Shown here: positions 7,608 through 17,198 of the stretch, one piece after another | Layout of the letters: each line of letters begins with the position of its first letter | How positions within the stretch are numbered: position 1 is the first letter of the stretch | From: an uncultured Flavobacteriales bacterium | GTDB taxonomy: Bacteria; Bacteroidota; Bacteroidia; Flavobacteriales; Flavobacteriaceae | Assembly (NCBI GenBank): GCA_913058295.1 | Contig: CAJXRD010000035.1 | Span: 1-35,697, forward strand | DNA length: 35,697 bases | Direction of reading: 5' to 3' | Program-made: the position numbers and the translations under genes | The notes under the pieces: model-generated | Told to the model about the DNA's origin: nothing | What the model saw: only the letters and a program-made list of their open reading frames with translations | Database searches by the model: none

Positions 7608-10600
7608 TTAGAAAATATAACGTAATCCAAATTGAACTTGCCATCTAGACGCCAAACTTGAATCGTAACCATACGTTTCTGTTAAGTCTGAATTAAATGT
7701 ATAGGTTGGAACATTTGTATCTGGGTCAACAGATACTCCAACTGGTTGTACATTATTAGGCTGCTGAATTAATCCCCAATCGGAGCTAATTAAATTACCA
7801 ACATTTAACATATCAATACTAAACTGAATGGTATTGGTTCTGTTTTCATTAATCTTAATATTATAATCTTGCATCACTTTTAAATCCCAACGACTTCTCC
7901 AAGGAGTAATCGCTCCATAACGCTCTGTATATTTCCCTCTTCTATCACTTAAATAATCGTCTTGAGCTATATAAGCATCAAAGGCTATTCCTTGTCCTTC
8001 TCCAGAAAATTGCATTTGCCCAATTTCTTCAGAAGTTGGTACATAGATTAAATCGTTTAAGTTAGAACCATCTCCATTAAGATCCCCACCATAAGTATAG
8101 TTATAACGTCCTCCTTGAGCATATTCAAAAAATGTAGAAATCGTAGTTGCCCATTTATCATTACTGTATTTCCATTGTTTACTAGCTACACCAATAATAC
8201 GATGTTGATCTCCATATTTTGAGTTAGCCAAAACATCATCATTTACATTTCCGTTTGCCGCATTAAATGCAAATGCATCCCCAGTAATTTCAGCTTCAAT
8301 AGAGTTTACATCTTTAGAATCAAGATAATTATACGCTAACATGGTATAATAGCCATCTCCAAAAGTTTTTTGTCCTTTCAAGGATGCATTCCAAGTTCTT
8401 CCTTTATCAGAATTAGTCATAACGTAAGCATTATTTATAAGATCATCTGAAGTGTAAATAGGGCGGTTATCTACTCCTCCTAATGTTCCTGAAGGAGGTA
8501 ATAATCCCCAGTTTTGAACGTGAGCTGCGTTAATGTCTTTTGTATAAGCAACATCTGCAGTTAATATTAGCCCATTTTCGAATTTATAATCAGTTCCAAT
8601 ATTGGTTCTCCAAACTTGAGGGAATTTAAAATCTGGATCTACTGCTTGTAAAAAGAAAACTTCTGGACTAGAAACTTGATTTCCTATCCATACAAATGGC
8701 AGGCGACCCGTAAATACTCCAGATCCTCCACGTATCTGTAATTTACTTTCTCCTTTATGATTGTAGTTAAATCCAAATCTTGGCGAAATCAACACTTTAT
8801 TAGATGGCATTTGAGTATTATCAATATTTACTGTTTCTCCTGTATTAGGATTAACATAAGGAATTCCAGGTACATTACAACAAGCGTTGTCTATTACATT
8901 TTGAGCTTTTACTGAGGTATCGAAAAATAAAGGTTTGTCGAAACGAACTCCTAATGTTAAGTTTAAATTCTCGGTAGCAGTCCATTCATCTTGTGCATAA
9001 AAAGCCAATTGTCCTACATTTGTTTCTGCCAATGCCCATCCACCTGCGACACCTTCTCCATTAGAATTAAGAGAAGAATGTGCAGCTGCAGCTGCATCAA
9101 AAGAAGCTTGTAGCTGACCAGAGTCAACATAGTCCTGAAATCCTTCCATAGTAGAAGTTGGGAAAAACACCCCCTGTGCACCATAAGCACCTAAATTAAA
9201 TGAATTGTCAAATTGAAATTTTTCAAAGGAGATTCCTATATTAACAGTATGATTTCCTTTTACAAAACTTATATTATCTGAAAACTGAAATACTTTCTGA
9301 TCCAATTCATTATGAATAGAAAATGGCTCATGCCCTGCTATAATATAATTGGACCCATCTTTTGTTATAGTAACCGTTGGTGCTGGTGTTGAAAATGGAT
9401 TCCTGAAATCATCAAAATGAGTATAACCAATTTGAAATTTATTTGAAGCATTACCTGGCAAAGTAGAGTTCAACTCAACTTGTGCTGATCGTAATTTATT
9501 ATTGATTTGGTAGCCTGAATTTTTAAACTGTAAGGTGGAAGCACTTGGACCTCTAAAACCTAAAGCAGTTGGATGAGCTGGCTTATCTTTTGAAGCATCT
9601 AAGAAGTTATAGATAACTGCCAAACGGTTATTATCGTTAATATTCCAATCTAATTTAAAGATACCTTTAGTAGATTCTGTTTTATGTGTAAATCCTTTAT
9701 AAGAACCCGGGTCATATCCTACAGATAATAAAGCGTTTCTAACATCGATTAAGTCCTGTTCTAAAACTCTAGATTCGTTAATAGCTCCTGATCCTGTATT
9801 AGGTAACCAAGTTTGTCCAAGATCTTCTCTATCGTCTTTTTCAAAATTTGCAAAGAAGAATAGTTTATTTTTAATAATTGGACCACCTACGCTTATTCCT
9901 ATTTGTGTTTGTTCTAATTCTGGGACAAAAATATCTTCTCCTTTAATTTTACCACCAGTTAAGTTGTCATCTCTGTAAAAACCATATACAGTTCCGTGGA
10001 ATGTATTTGTACCACTCTTAGTTACAGCATTAACTGTAGCTCCTGTAAACCCAGATTGACGTACATCATATGGTGCTGTTGAAATTTGAATCTGATCTAA
10101 TGCATCTAAAGATATTGGTTGAGCGTCAGACTGACCTCCTGGAGTTGCAGCATCCAAACCAAACGGATTGGTGAAAATTGCTCCATCTAATGAAAAGTTA
10201 TTGAATTGATCATTTCTTCCTCCAAAAGAACCACTACTAGCAGAAGGCTCTAAACGAGTAAAATCTGAAGCGGATCGAGAAATAGAAGGTAAACGTGTCA
10301 ATTCTCTTCTTCCAACATTAGTTTCAGCTCCTGTCTTATCACTACCAAATGTTTCACTACCTCCAGTTGCAGTGATCACTACTGCGTCTAATTGCTGACT
10401 ATCTTCAGATAAGGTAACATTCAGATTATATGCTTTTCCTAATTCAAGATAAACATTATCATAGGTTTGGCTTTTAAAGCCTACATAACTTACCGTTACA
10501 GTATAGGGACCACCTACTCTCATATTTAATAAGTTGTACCTACCATCAAAATTGGTTATTCCACCAATCTTGGTTCCTGAAGGAGTGTGAATAGCAACAA

Positions 10601-10736
10601 TATTAGCTCCCGAAAAAGGTTCGGCGCTTTCATCTAATACAACTCCCTTAATATTAGAGGTTGTTATTTGTGCAGAAGCACTTACAATACATAACAAAAA
10701 AAAGGAAGTAAATAATACGTTTTTGAATTGTTTCAT
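7608..10736 (-). CDS. TonB-dependent receptor, Oar-like
   Basis: Outer-membrane receptor of 1042 residues, of the length usual for Oar-like proteins. Order: signal peptide (1-22, ending SASA), a carboxypeptidase-regulatory-like beta-sandwich (about 26-110, with GTKIGGITNFDGRY), a plug domain (about 115-240, including VVITATGG and NNFSLDGAIFTNPFG), and a long beta-barrel ending in an aromatic residue (LRYIF). The TASGSFGG/NDQFNNFSLDG style of plug and the TKSGTNTFHG stretch identify the Oar group rather than SusC. No SusD-like partner is adjacent, so it is not part of a polysaccharide utilisation locus. A Cys-Cys pair (DNACCN) sits in what would be an extracellular loop. Ligand unknown; Oar in Myxococcus affects adhesion and differentiation. 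Its leader is only about 35 bases from the rplI terminator. Confidence 0.92.
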   Translation of the reverse strand: MKQFKNVLFTSFFLLCIVSASAQITTSNIKGVVLDESAEPFSGANIVAIHTPSGTKIGGITNFDGRYNLLNMRVGGPYTVTVSYVGFKSQTYDNVYLELGKAYNLNVTLSEDSQQLDAVVITATGGSETFGSDKTGAETNVGRRELTRLPSISRSASDFTRLEPSASSGSFGGRNDQFNNFSLDGAIFTNPFGLDAATPGGQSDAQPISLDALDQIQISTAPYDVRQSGFTGATVNAVTKSGTNTFHGTVYGFYRDDNLTGGKIKGEDIFVPELEQTQIGISVGGPIIKNKLFFFANFEKDDREDLGQTWLPNTGSGAINESRVLEQDLIDVRNALLSVGYDPGSYKGFTHKTESTKGIFKLDWNINDNNRLAVIYNFLDASKDKPAHPTALGFRGPSASTLQFKNSGYQINNKLRSAQVELNSTLPGNASNKFQIGYTHFDDFRNPFSTPAPTVTITKDGSNYIIAGHEPFSIHNELDQKVFQFSDNISFVKGNHTVNIGISFEKFQFDNSFNLGAYGAQGVFFPTSTMEGFQDYVDSGQLQASFDAAAAAHSSLNSNGEGVAGGWALAETNVGQLAFYAQDEWTATENLNLTLGVRFDKPLFFDTSVKAQNVIDNACCNVPGIPYVNPNTGETVNIDNTQMPSNKVLISPRFGFNYNHKGESKLQIRGGSGVFTGRLPFVWIGNQVSSPEVFFLQAVDPDFKFPQVWRTNIGTDYKFENGLILTADVAYTKDINAAHVQNWGLLPPSGTLGGVDNRPIYTSDDLINNAYVMTNSDKGRTWNASLKGQKTFGDGYYTMLAYNYLDSKDVNSIEAEITGDAFAFNAANGNVNDDVLANSKYGDQHRIIGVASKQWKYSNDKWATTISTFFEYAQGGRYNYTYGGDLNGDGSNLNDLIYVPTSEEIGQMQFSGEGQGIAFDAYIAQDDYLSDRRGKYTERYGAITPWRSRWDLKVMQDYNIKINENRTNTIQFSIDMLNVGNLISSDWGLIQQPNNVQPVGVSVDPDTNVPTYTFNSDLTETYGYDSSLASRWQVQFGLRYIF

Positions 10737-10771
10737 AATAATAAGTTGTTTAATTTTTCTTAAAAATATGC

Positions 10772-10804
10772 AAAAAAAAAACCATCCGCTTAAACGGATG
10801 GTTT
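10772..10804 (-). terminator. Rho-independent terminator of rpsF-rpsR-rplI
   Basis: A perfect 10-bp stem (AAACCATCCG 10779-10788 with CGGATGGTTT 10795-10804) with a 6-base loop is followed on the minus strand by an uninterrupted T-tract (10780-10772). It lies 42 bases downstream of the rplI stop and just upstream of the TonB receptor gene. Confidence 0.92.
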
Positions 10805-10846
10805 ATTATGCTAACAGAAAACTGTTAATTATTAACAATAAGGTGT

Positions 10847-11302
10847 TTACTTTTTTGCTTCTGCAATTACTTCGAATGAATAATTAACAATCACATCTCT
10901 GTGAAAACGAATTGTTGCATCGTAACGACCAGTACGTTTTATTAACCCACCAGCAATTGTGATAAATTTCTTATCTACAGATACACCTTCTTTTTCAAGT
11001 GATTCAGATAAGTTTGCATTAGATATAGATCCAAACAATTTATCTCCTTCACCAGTCTTAGATGTTATTTTTGTCTCTAAACCGTTTAATTTATCAGCTT
11101 CCTTTTGAGCATCAGCAATTATTTTCTTTTCTTTAAATGCACGTTGCTTTAAAGTTTCTGCCAATACTTTTTTAGTAGATGGTGTCGCTAAAACAGCCAA
11201 TCCTTGAGGAAGTAAGAAGTTTCTTCCGTATCCATTTTTTACAGATACTAGATCATCTGTAAAACCAAGATTTTCTACGTCTTTTTTTAATATAAGTTCC
11301 AT
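10847..11302 (-). CDS. rplI: Large ribosomal subunit protein bL9
   Basis: A 151-residue L9, near the usual length of about 150. The N-terminal RNA-binding domain opens MELILKKDVENLGFTDDLV and continues with KNGYGRNFLLPQGLA, the diagnostic L9 signature. A connecting charged helix (about 45-75) leads to the C-terminal domain containing GGLIKRTGRYDA. It is the third gene of an operon with rpsF and rpsR, 15 bases after rpsR, and is followed by a strong terminator. Confidence 0.97.
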   Translation of the reverse strand: MELILKKDVENLGFTDDLVSVKNGYGRNFLLPQGLAVLATPSTKKVLAETLKQRAFKEKKIIADAQKEADKLNGLETKITSKTGEGDKLFGSISNANLSESLEKEGVSVDKKFITIAGGLIKRTGRYDATIRFHRDVIVNYSFEVIAEAKK

Positions 11303-11317
11303 AATCCTATCTATTTT

Positions 11318-11614
11318 TTATTTTAATAAATCGGCAACATATGGCATTAATGCTATATGACGTGCTCTTTTTACAGCAACAGCTACTTTACGTTGATATT
11401 TCAACGAAGTTCCTGTTAATCTTCTTGGTAAAATTTTACCTTGCTCGTTAATAAATCTCATTAAAAAGTCTGCGTCTTTATAATCCACATACTTAATACC
11501 AGATTTTTGAAACATACAATACTTCTTTGCTTTCGAAGTCTCTATATTAAGAGGAGTAAGATATCTAATCTCTCCGTCTTTTTTTCCTTTTGCTTGTTGT
11601 TCAATACTTGCCAT
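11318..11614 (-). CDS. rpsR: Small ribosomal subunit protein bS18
   Basis: A 98-residue S18, slightly longer than the E. coli protein because of an N-terminal Lys/Gly-rich extension. The core reads [20 protein letters not shown] followed by [13 protein letters not shown] and the C-terminal [13 protein letters not shown], all typical of S18, which pairs with S6 on the 30S platform. It begins 3 bases after the rpsF stop, indicating coupled translation of the S6-S18 pair. Confidence 0.97.
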   Translation of the reverse strand: MASIEQQAKGKKDGEIRYLTPLNIETSKAKKYCMFQKSGIKYVDYKDADFLMRFINEQGKILPRRLTGTSLKYQRKVAVAVKRARHIALMPYVADLLK

Positions 11615-11617
11615 AGC

Positions 11618-11956
11618 TTATGCTGTTTTTTTGTTACGGTTTCTTCTTTTTTCTGCCCAAGCAATTGCATGCTTGTCTAAAGCAACTGTAAGATAACGCA
11701 TAATACGTTCATCTCTTCTAAAATCTAATTCTACAGCGTTGATAGCATCCCCTTCTACGGTATACTCAAACAAATGGTAAAAACCACTTTTTTTGTGTTG
11801 AATTGCATAAGCTAATTTTTTTAGCCCCCAATTCTCTTTGGATATCATCTTAGCACCTTTAGAAACAAGAAGATCTTCGTATTTCTTTACTGTTTCCTTT
11901 ATCTGATCTTCAGATAAAACGGGATTTAAGATGAAAACAGTTTCATAATGATTCAT
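11618..11956 (-). CDS. rpsF: Small ribosomal subunit protein bS6
   Basis: A 112-residue S6. It opens NHYETVFILNPVLSEDQI and contains NWGLKKLAYAIQHKKSGFYHLFE-type strands (around residues 43-65) and the RRDERIMRYLTV segment; all are family hallmarks. It is the first gene of the rpsF-rpsR-rplI operon and sits behind a well-formed promoter at 12009-12039. The leader between the predicted transcription start and the ATG is about 45 bases, A/T-rich, and too short to hold a recognisable S6:S18 autoregulatory element. Confidence 0.97.
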   Translation of the reverse strand: MNHYETVFILNPVLSEDQIKETVKKYEDLLVSKGAKMISKENWGLKKLAYAIQHKKSGFYHLFEYTVEGDAINAVELDFRRDERIMRYLTVALDKHAIAWAEKRRNRNKKTA

Positions 11957-12008
11957 AAAAATCTATTTTTAAATTAATTATTACTCTTAGCACCTCGCCA
12001 AGAGCGTG

Positions 12009-12039
12009 CAAAAATACTACTTTATTTATTATTTTCAAA
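12009..12039 (-). promoter_or_regulatory. Bacteroidota-type promoter for rpsF operon
   Basis: On the minus strand a -33 element TTTG (12039-12036) is separated by exactly 19 bases from a perfect -7 element TATTTTTG (12016-12009), matching the TTTG / TAnnTTTG consensus described for Bacteroidota sigma-A. The predicted start lies a few bases beyond 12009, giving a leader of about 45 bases before rpsF. Confidence 0.72.
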
Positions 12040-12116
12040 CACTATTTTTAAACGATAATCATTTTCCTACAGAATTTGATGAAAGTAACCTTTTTCTCGA
12101 TAAAAGTTAAAATAAC

Positions 12117-12147
12117 TTGTCATTCATCGATAAATTGACTATAATTG
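12117..12147 (+). promoter_or_regulatory. Possible promoter of the LytTR regulator gene
   Basis: TTG at 12117-12119, then 20 bases, then TATAATTG at 12140-12147, one mismatch from TAnnTTTG. It would start transcription near 12153, just before the GTG at 12168, and would exclude the upstream TTG as a start codon. Confidence 0.35.
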
Positions 12148-12167
12148 TGCTTAGAAAAACCAACACC

Positions 12168-12881
12168 GTGGACAAACTAACCCTTAATTGTGCTATTGTA
12201 GATGATTCTACTTTACAAAGACTTTCTATTGTAAGGTTAATAGACAATCACCCATCGCTTAATCTTGTTGCAGAATATAACAATGCAATAGAAGCAAAAA
12301 TGGGTCTTGCTACTACAGATATTGATCTTGTATTCTTAGATATTGAAATGCCTATTTTATCTGGTTTTGACCTTTTAGATGACCTAACTGTTAAACCACA
12401 AATAATATTTGTTACCGGTAAAACAAAATATGCCTTTAAAGCTTTTGATTATGATGCTGTAGATTATTTGCGAAAGCCTATTTCTAAAGATCGTTTTTTA
12501 AATGCTGTGCACAAGGCAATTACAAACCACAAGTTAAAGAATGATGATGGTTTTGATGAGGAAGATTTCATATTTGTAAAAAGTAACTTAAAGAAACGTA
12601 AAGTCTTTCTAAATGAATTACGATACATTGAGGCTTTAGGGGATTATGTGAAGTTAGTTACAGAACATGATTCACTTGTAGTACTATCCACAATGAAAGC
12701 TTTTGAAGCACTACTGCCTGAAGAACGGTTTTTAAGAATTCACAAATCATATATTGTAAACCTAGATAAGGTGGAACGATATAATAGTAAGGTGATAGAA
12801 TTAGACAACCAACAACTTCCTTTAAGTCGTAATAGAAAAGCACAATTAATTGAGGCGCTTACCGCCACAATGAAACGCTAA
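12168..12881 (+). CDS. LytTR-family response regulator
   Basis: Cytoplasmic DNA-binding response regulator, 237 residues from the chosen GTG start. The receiver domain (about residues 6-125) shows the acidic pair D12/D13, phospho-acceptor D58 in VFLDIEMP, T83 and K103 in YLRKPI. The LytTR DNA-binding domain (about 134-233) contains VKSNLKKRKVFLNELRYIEA and the RFLRIHKSYIVNLD segment. The frame is open back to a TTG at 12117, giving 17 more residues, but that stretch lacks family similarity and coincides with a candidate promoter; the GTG gives VDKLTLNCAIVDDS, a normal receiver beginning. No histidine kinase is adjacent, so its sensor is encoded elsewhere. It is divergent from rpsF and overlaps the 3' end of priA by 4 bases. 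Confidence 0.9.
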   Translation: MDKLTLNCAIVDDSTLQRLSIVRLIDNHPSLNLVAEYNNAIEAKMGLATTDIDLVFLDIEMPILSGFDLLDDLTVKPQIIFVTGKTKYAFKAFDYDAVDYLRKPISKDRFLNAVHKAITNHKLKNDDGFDEEDFIFVKSNLKKRKVFLNELRYIEALGDYVKLVTEHDSLVVLSTMKAFEALLPEERFLRIHKSYIVNLDKVERYNSKVIELDNQQLPLSRNRKAQLIEALTATMKR

Positions 12882-15334
12882 TAATTATCAACATCAATAA
12901 TAACACGAACGCTTGAAAATTCTTTTATAGAATTAAAGCTTCTATTTATCTTCTCAATAAATTCCTTTGTTTTTGCTAAAGATTGCTCTTTTGGAATTTT
13001 TATGGATATATTGGATATAAATAGATTTCGTATTCTACCTACTGAAGGAGTTTCTGGTCCTAATACATTTCCTTTTAATTTTGTTTTTAATGCTTCCGTA
13101 AACCACAGAGATCCTTTTTGCATCTTTTGAAAATTACGATCTTTAAATGTGATTTTGATAATTCTAAAATGTGGAGGATATTTAAATTGATAACGATCCT
13201 CTAACTGTTCCGCATACATTTTTTCATAATCATTTGTACTTACCTGCTGAAGAATTTGATGGAACGGATTAAAGGTTTGAATCAATACCTTCCCTCTTTT
13301 TTTAGTTCTTCCTGCCCTACCCGCTACTTGCTGTAATAATTGAAAGCTTCGTTCGTGAGCTCGAAAATCTGGGAAGTTGAGTAAACTATCTGCATTCATA
13401 ACACCAACCAAACTAATGTTTCTAAAATCTAATCCTTTAGCCAACATCTGTGTTCCTACCAATATGTCGATTTCGTTATTTTCTAAAGCTTCAATAATTT
13501 TTGCATGACCATGCTTGCGTTTTGTAGTGTCCTGATCCATGCGAGCAATGGTATACTTAGGAAATAATTCTTTTAATTCCAATTCGATCTGTTCTGTACC
13601 AAAGCCCTTTGTATCTAATGTTTCACTTTTACAAGCTATACAGGAAATCATCATCGGCTCATTATAACCACAATAATGACATCGCAACTGATTTTTATAT
13701 TGGTGATAGGTTAAACTAACATCACAATTAGGACATTGAGGGGAAACACCACAGGTTGTACATTCTACTATTGGAGAAAATCCTCTCCTATTCTGAAAAA
13801 GAATTACCTGCTCATTATTTTCTATACATTGGGTTATTTCTTCCAATAATTGATCACTAAAGTGACCTGTCATTCTTTTTTTTCGATATTTCTCTTTGAT
13901 GTCTACCAATTCAATTTCAGGAAGCTGTACATCTCCAAATCTTTTCTTTAAAGTTACCAAGCCATACTTTCCTGTTTTTGCATTGTAAAAGCTTTCCAAA
14001 GAAGGAGTCGCAGATCCCATTAATACTTTAGCATTATGAATATTTGCCAAAACTACAGCGCTATCTCTTCCATGATACCTAGGAGCAGGACTATATTGTT
14101 TAAAAGAAGACTCATGTTCTTCGTCTACTATTACTAATCCCAAATTGGTAAAGGGTAAAAACAAAGAAGAACGAGCTCCAATAATAAGTTGTGCTTTTGA
14201 CTTGTTATCTAATACATTCCTCCAAACTTCAACTCTTTCATTTACGGAATACTTAGAATGATAAACCGAAATTTTATCTCCAAAATAAACCTGAAGTCTA
14301 CTAATAAGCTGTGTAGTTAATGCAATTTCAGGAAGCATATACAAAACTTGCTTCCCTGAGGATAACATCTCTTCTATTAACTGAACATAAACTTCAGTCT
14401 TCCCACTAGAAGTTACCCCATGAAGCAAGGTTATGGCTTTGGTTTCAAATAATGCTTTTATATTCTGAAGTACTTTTTCCTGAGCATCTGTGAGTGATTT
14501 AATTGCCAAAGATTCCTCTCCTTGAAATTCTATTCTGTCTTTTTGAATAAAATATTCTTCTAATATCCCTTTATCAATTAAGGTCTTGATTACAGTTGAA
14601 GTAGTTTCGCTTTTTTTCTGAAGTACTACAGAATCTATCGGCTTTTTTTCTTGAGTAGAAAGCATAAACAAAGTCATTAAAACCTGACGTTGCTTTGGGG
14701 CTCTAGTTAACTTTTCTAGTAGATCTTTTAGGTTTTCTTCTGAAGAATATGAGGCTGATAATTTTATGTATCTTTTTATCTTTGGACTGTATTTTTCAAA
14801 CACTTCCTCTTGCACCCCAATAATTCCTCTTTCTAATAATTTTTGAATTACTGCAACTACATTTTTTCTATCCAGAATAGAGCGAATATCATTAATATGC
14901 AAGGAGGATTGGTGTTGCAAAGCTTCGAAAACTAAAAATTCATCATCACTAAATTTTGAATCATCCTCTAATTCTTTAACAAGCAAGGTTATTATCGTTT
15001 CACTCTCTAATAAAAACGCATTGGGTAATGCCGCTCTCATAACTTCTCCAAGAGTACACATATAATAAGATGCCATCCATTGCCAGTGTTTTAATTGTTG
15101 TGGTGTAATGATTGGAGTTTCATCTAGTATTTGATCTATAGATTTTGTTTCATAACCTACAGGGGCTTCACTATGAACAGTATTCACAATCCCCGTATAA
15201 ATTTTTGACTTTCCAAAAGGCACAGCAACACGCATTCCTTGTTTCAGAAATAAAGCTTCATCCTTATTTACACTATAGGTAAAAGATTGCTTTAAGGGTA
15301 TTGGAAGTATTACATCTATAAAATACAAATTCAA
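12878..15334 (-). CDS. priA: Primosomal protein N' (replication restart helicase)
   Basis: PriA, a 3'-to-5' superfamily 2 helicase that restarts collapsed replication forks; 818 residues, the usual Bacteroidota length. Seen in order: N-terminal 3'BD domain (about 1-110), Walker A GVTSSGKT (306-313), DEEH box (404-407), SATPS, eight zinc-binding cysteines in four CxxC-type pairs (525/528, 534/537, 552/555, 565/568), and helicase C-terminal motifs with GTQMLAKGLDF and QQVAGRAGRTKKRG. All catalytic and zinc residues are present. Its start overlaps the yihY stop by 4 bases, so it is likely translated from a nadC-yihY-priA message. Confidence 0.97.
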   Translation of the reverse strand: MNLYFIDVILPIPLKQSFTYSVNKDEALFLKQGMRVAVPFGKSKIYTGIVNTVHSEAPVGYETKSIDQILDETPIITPQQLKHWQWMASYYMCTLGEVMRAALPNAFLLESETIITLLVKELEDDSKFSDDEFLVFEALQHQSSLHINDIRSILDRKNVVAVIQKLLERGIIGVQEEVFEKYSPKIKRYIKLSASYSSEENLKDLLEKLTRAPKQRQVLMTLFMLSTQEKKPIDSVVLQKKSETTSTVIKTLIDKGILEEYFIQKDRIEFQGEESLAIKSLTDAQEKVLQNIKALFETKAITLLHGVTSSGKTEVYVQLIEEMLSSGKQVLYMLPEIALTTQLISRLQVYFGDKISVYHSKYSVNERVEVWRNVLDNKSKAQLIIGARSSLFLPFTNLGLVIVDEEHESSFKQYSPAPRYHGRDSAVVLANIHNAKVLMGSATPSLESFYNAKTGKYGLVTLKKRFGDVQLPEIELVDIKEKYRKKRMTGHFSDQLLEEITQCIENNEQVILFQNRRGFSPIVECTTCGVSPQCPNCDVSLTYHQYKNQLRCHYCGYNEPMMISCIACKSETLDTKGFGTEQIELELKELFPKYTIARMDQDTTKRKHGHAKIIEALENNEIDILVGTQMLAKGLDFRNISLVGVMNADSLLNFPDFRAHERSFQLLQQVAGRAGRTKKRGKVLIQTFNPFHQILQQVSTNDYEKMYAEQLEDRYQFKYPPHFRIIKITFKDRNFQKMQKGSLWFTEALKTKLKGNVLGPETPSVGRIRNLFISNISIKIPKEQSLAKTKEFIEKINRSFNSIKEFSSVRVIIDVDNY

Positions 15335-16245
15335 TTATTTTTTCCCTTTAGGGATTTTAGTGTAGCGTTCAGTTCAAATCCAAGTAAAAGGATATTTGAG
15401 TTGATCCAAATATATAGCATCAAGATTAATAAAGCACCTATAGAACCATACAGTTCATTATAGTTAGAAAAGTTATTGATATATATTCCGAAAAAGTAAG
15501 TGGTTGCCATAAATAACAATGTGGTAACCAAAGCTCCTAAAGAGAAAAACCGAATGGTTCTCCCTTGTTTAACACCAAAATAATACAGAATAGCAATAAC
15601 AAGATATACCAATGCTACAAAGATTATATATCGTATAGTTGTCACCCAATGCACATTATTACTTATAATCTCTTCACTCTGTAAAGTTGCTATTAAATAT
15701 TCGCTATACACAATTAAAAATATAGAGAACAATAATAATAAAGCAAGAAAAACAGAAACTAGTAAAGCAACAAAATATTGCTTTATTACCGTTCGATTCA
15801 TGGTAACATGATAAGAATATTCAAAACCACTAAAAATGGCATTTATTCCATTAGACATTAAGAATATTGCTAGTAAAAAAACAACTGAAAGCAGTCCTCC
15901 CCTAGGATTTTCGGCAATATCTTGAATTATTGGCAAAAAGAAATCGGTAGTTTGTGCAGGTAAAATACTTTCTATAAAACTAAATAAATCTTTATGTTCT
16001 ATTGGCAAATATGGTATTAGATTTAGTAGAAATAAAATAAAAGGAAACAATGCCATAAAAAAACTGAATGCGATAGACCCTGCTCTTGGTGAAAAAGTCC
16101 CTTCAACAATTCCTATTAAATAGGTTTTTATTAGATCGAATAATGACAAACCTTTAAAACCAGGAACTTTAATCTTTTTAATAAGGAATATTACCTGTCG
16201 GATAATTGGAATTTTAACAAGAATATCTTCTACACTATTACTCAT
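15331..16245 (-). CDS. YihY/BrkB-family inner-membrane protein
   Basis: A 304-residue polytopic membrane protein. A charged N-terminal segment is followed by about six hydrophobic segments (roughly residues 55-80, 110-140, 155-185, 200-225, 230-255, 262-290). The sequence FSPRAGSIAFSFFMALFPF near the first helix and YGSIGALLILMLYIWI near the last are the family signature. The family was once labelled ribonuclease BN, a name now considered wrong; function remains unclear, with membrane transport or envelope roles proposed. It sits between nadC (8-base overlap) and priA (4-base overlap), suggesting translational coupling. Confidence 0.92.
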   Translation of the reverse strand: MSNSVEDILVKIPIIRQVIFLIKKIKVPGFKGLSLFDLIKTYLIGIVEGTFSPRAGSIAFSFFMALFPFILFLLNLIPYLPIEHKDLFSFIESILPAQTTDFFLPIIQDIAENPRGGLLSVVFLLAIFLMSNGINAIFSGFEYSYHVTMNRTVIKQYFVALLVSVFLALLLLFSIFLIVYSEYLIATLQSEEIISNNVHWVTTIRYIIFVALVYLVIAILYYFGVKQGRTIRFFSLGALVTTLLFMATTYFFGIYINNFSNYNELYGSIGALLILMLYIWINSNILLLGFELNATLKSLKGKNN

Positions 16246-17098
16246 ATGCCTTTAGGCTTAAATCCATATTATGTACCGAATGTGTTAATGCGCCACTAGA
16301 AATATAATCCACACCACATTCTGCATATTTCCTTAGAGTTTCTAATGTAATTCCACCACTGGACTCGGTTAAGCATTTACCCCCAATTAAGTCGACAGCC
16401 TTTTTAGTATCTTCATAATTAAAGTTGTCTATTAATATTCTATACACACAATCCTCTTTCAGAATTTCTTTAATTTCTTGAAGGTTTCTAGCTTCTACAA
16501 TTATTTTTAGATACAAATTATTACTTTTTAGGTATGCCTTGGTTTTATTAATCGCTTTATGAATTCCTCCACAAAAATCAATATGGTTGTCCTTTAACAT
16601 CACCATATCATATAATGCAAAACGATGGTTTTCTCCCCCGCCAATTTTAACTGCCCATTTTTCTAAAGCACGAATGCCTGGCGTAGTTTTACGAGTATCT
16701 AGAATCTTAGTATTCGTTCCTTCCAGAAGTTCTACATATTTATTCGTTTTTGTTGCAATAGCACTCATACGTTGCATTGCATTTAAAATTAAACGTTCAC
16801 TTTTTAATATGGATTGTGAATTACCTGAAACTGTAAAACATATATCCCCATAAGCTACTTTGGCTCCATCTTCCTTTTTTACTATCATTTTAAGTCCAGG
16901 GTCTACATATTCAAATACCTGCTTTGCAAATTCTATACCCGCGATTATTCCTTCATCTTTTACCAATAATTTTGCTTTTCCTTGAGCATCATCAGGGATA
17001 CAAGCAAGTGAGCTATAATCTCCTCCTCCAACATCTTCCCTTATAGCATTGGTAATGATAAGGTCAATTTCTTTATTGAATTTTGCTTCTGAAATCAT
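16238..17098 (-). CDS. nadC: Nicotinate-nucleotide pyrophosphorylase (carboxylating)
   Basis: Quinolinate phosphoribosyltransferase, which converts quinolinate and PRPP to nicotinate mononucleotide, CO2 and pyrophosphate in de novo NAD synthesis; 286 residues. Conserved elements include DTRKT (134-138), GGGENHR (153-159), LKDNH (168-172) and the C-terminal ESSGGIT / DYISSGALTHS strands of the phosphate-binding barrel. No nadA or nadB is adjacent. It is the first gene of the nadC-yihY-priA run and is divergent from rlmH with a 100-base gap. Confidence 0.97.
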   Translation of the reverse strand: MISEAKFNKEIDLIITNAIREDVGGGDYSSLACIPDDAQGKAKLLVKDEGIIAGIEFAKQVFEYVDPGLKMIVKKEDGAKVAYGDICFTVSGNSQSILKSERLILNAMQRMSAIATKTNKYVELLEGTNTKILDTRKTTPGIRALEKWAVKIGGGENHRFALYDMVMLKDNHIDFCGGIHKAINKTKAYLKSNNLYLKIIVEARNLQEIKEILKEDCVYRILIDNFNYEDTKKAVDLIGGKCLTESSGGITLETLRKYAECGVDYISSGALTHSVHNMDLSLKAYE

Positions 17099-17198
17099 AC
17101 CAGTAAGTTTTTAGCTAATTTAATTAAAAGATTGAATACCACATAAAGAATATAGAAATGAAAAATGATCTTTGTAATTTAGCTTCTCAATCAAAAGC

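Noticed and set aside
11990-12009. Imperfect hairpin (GCAC/GTGC with inner CTC/GAG) in front of rpsF as an S6:S18 autoregulatory element
   Set aside because: It overlaps the predicted -7 element and start of transcription, so most of it would not be in the mRNA, and it lacks the bulged CCG feature expected of that motif.
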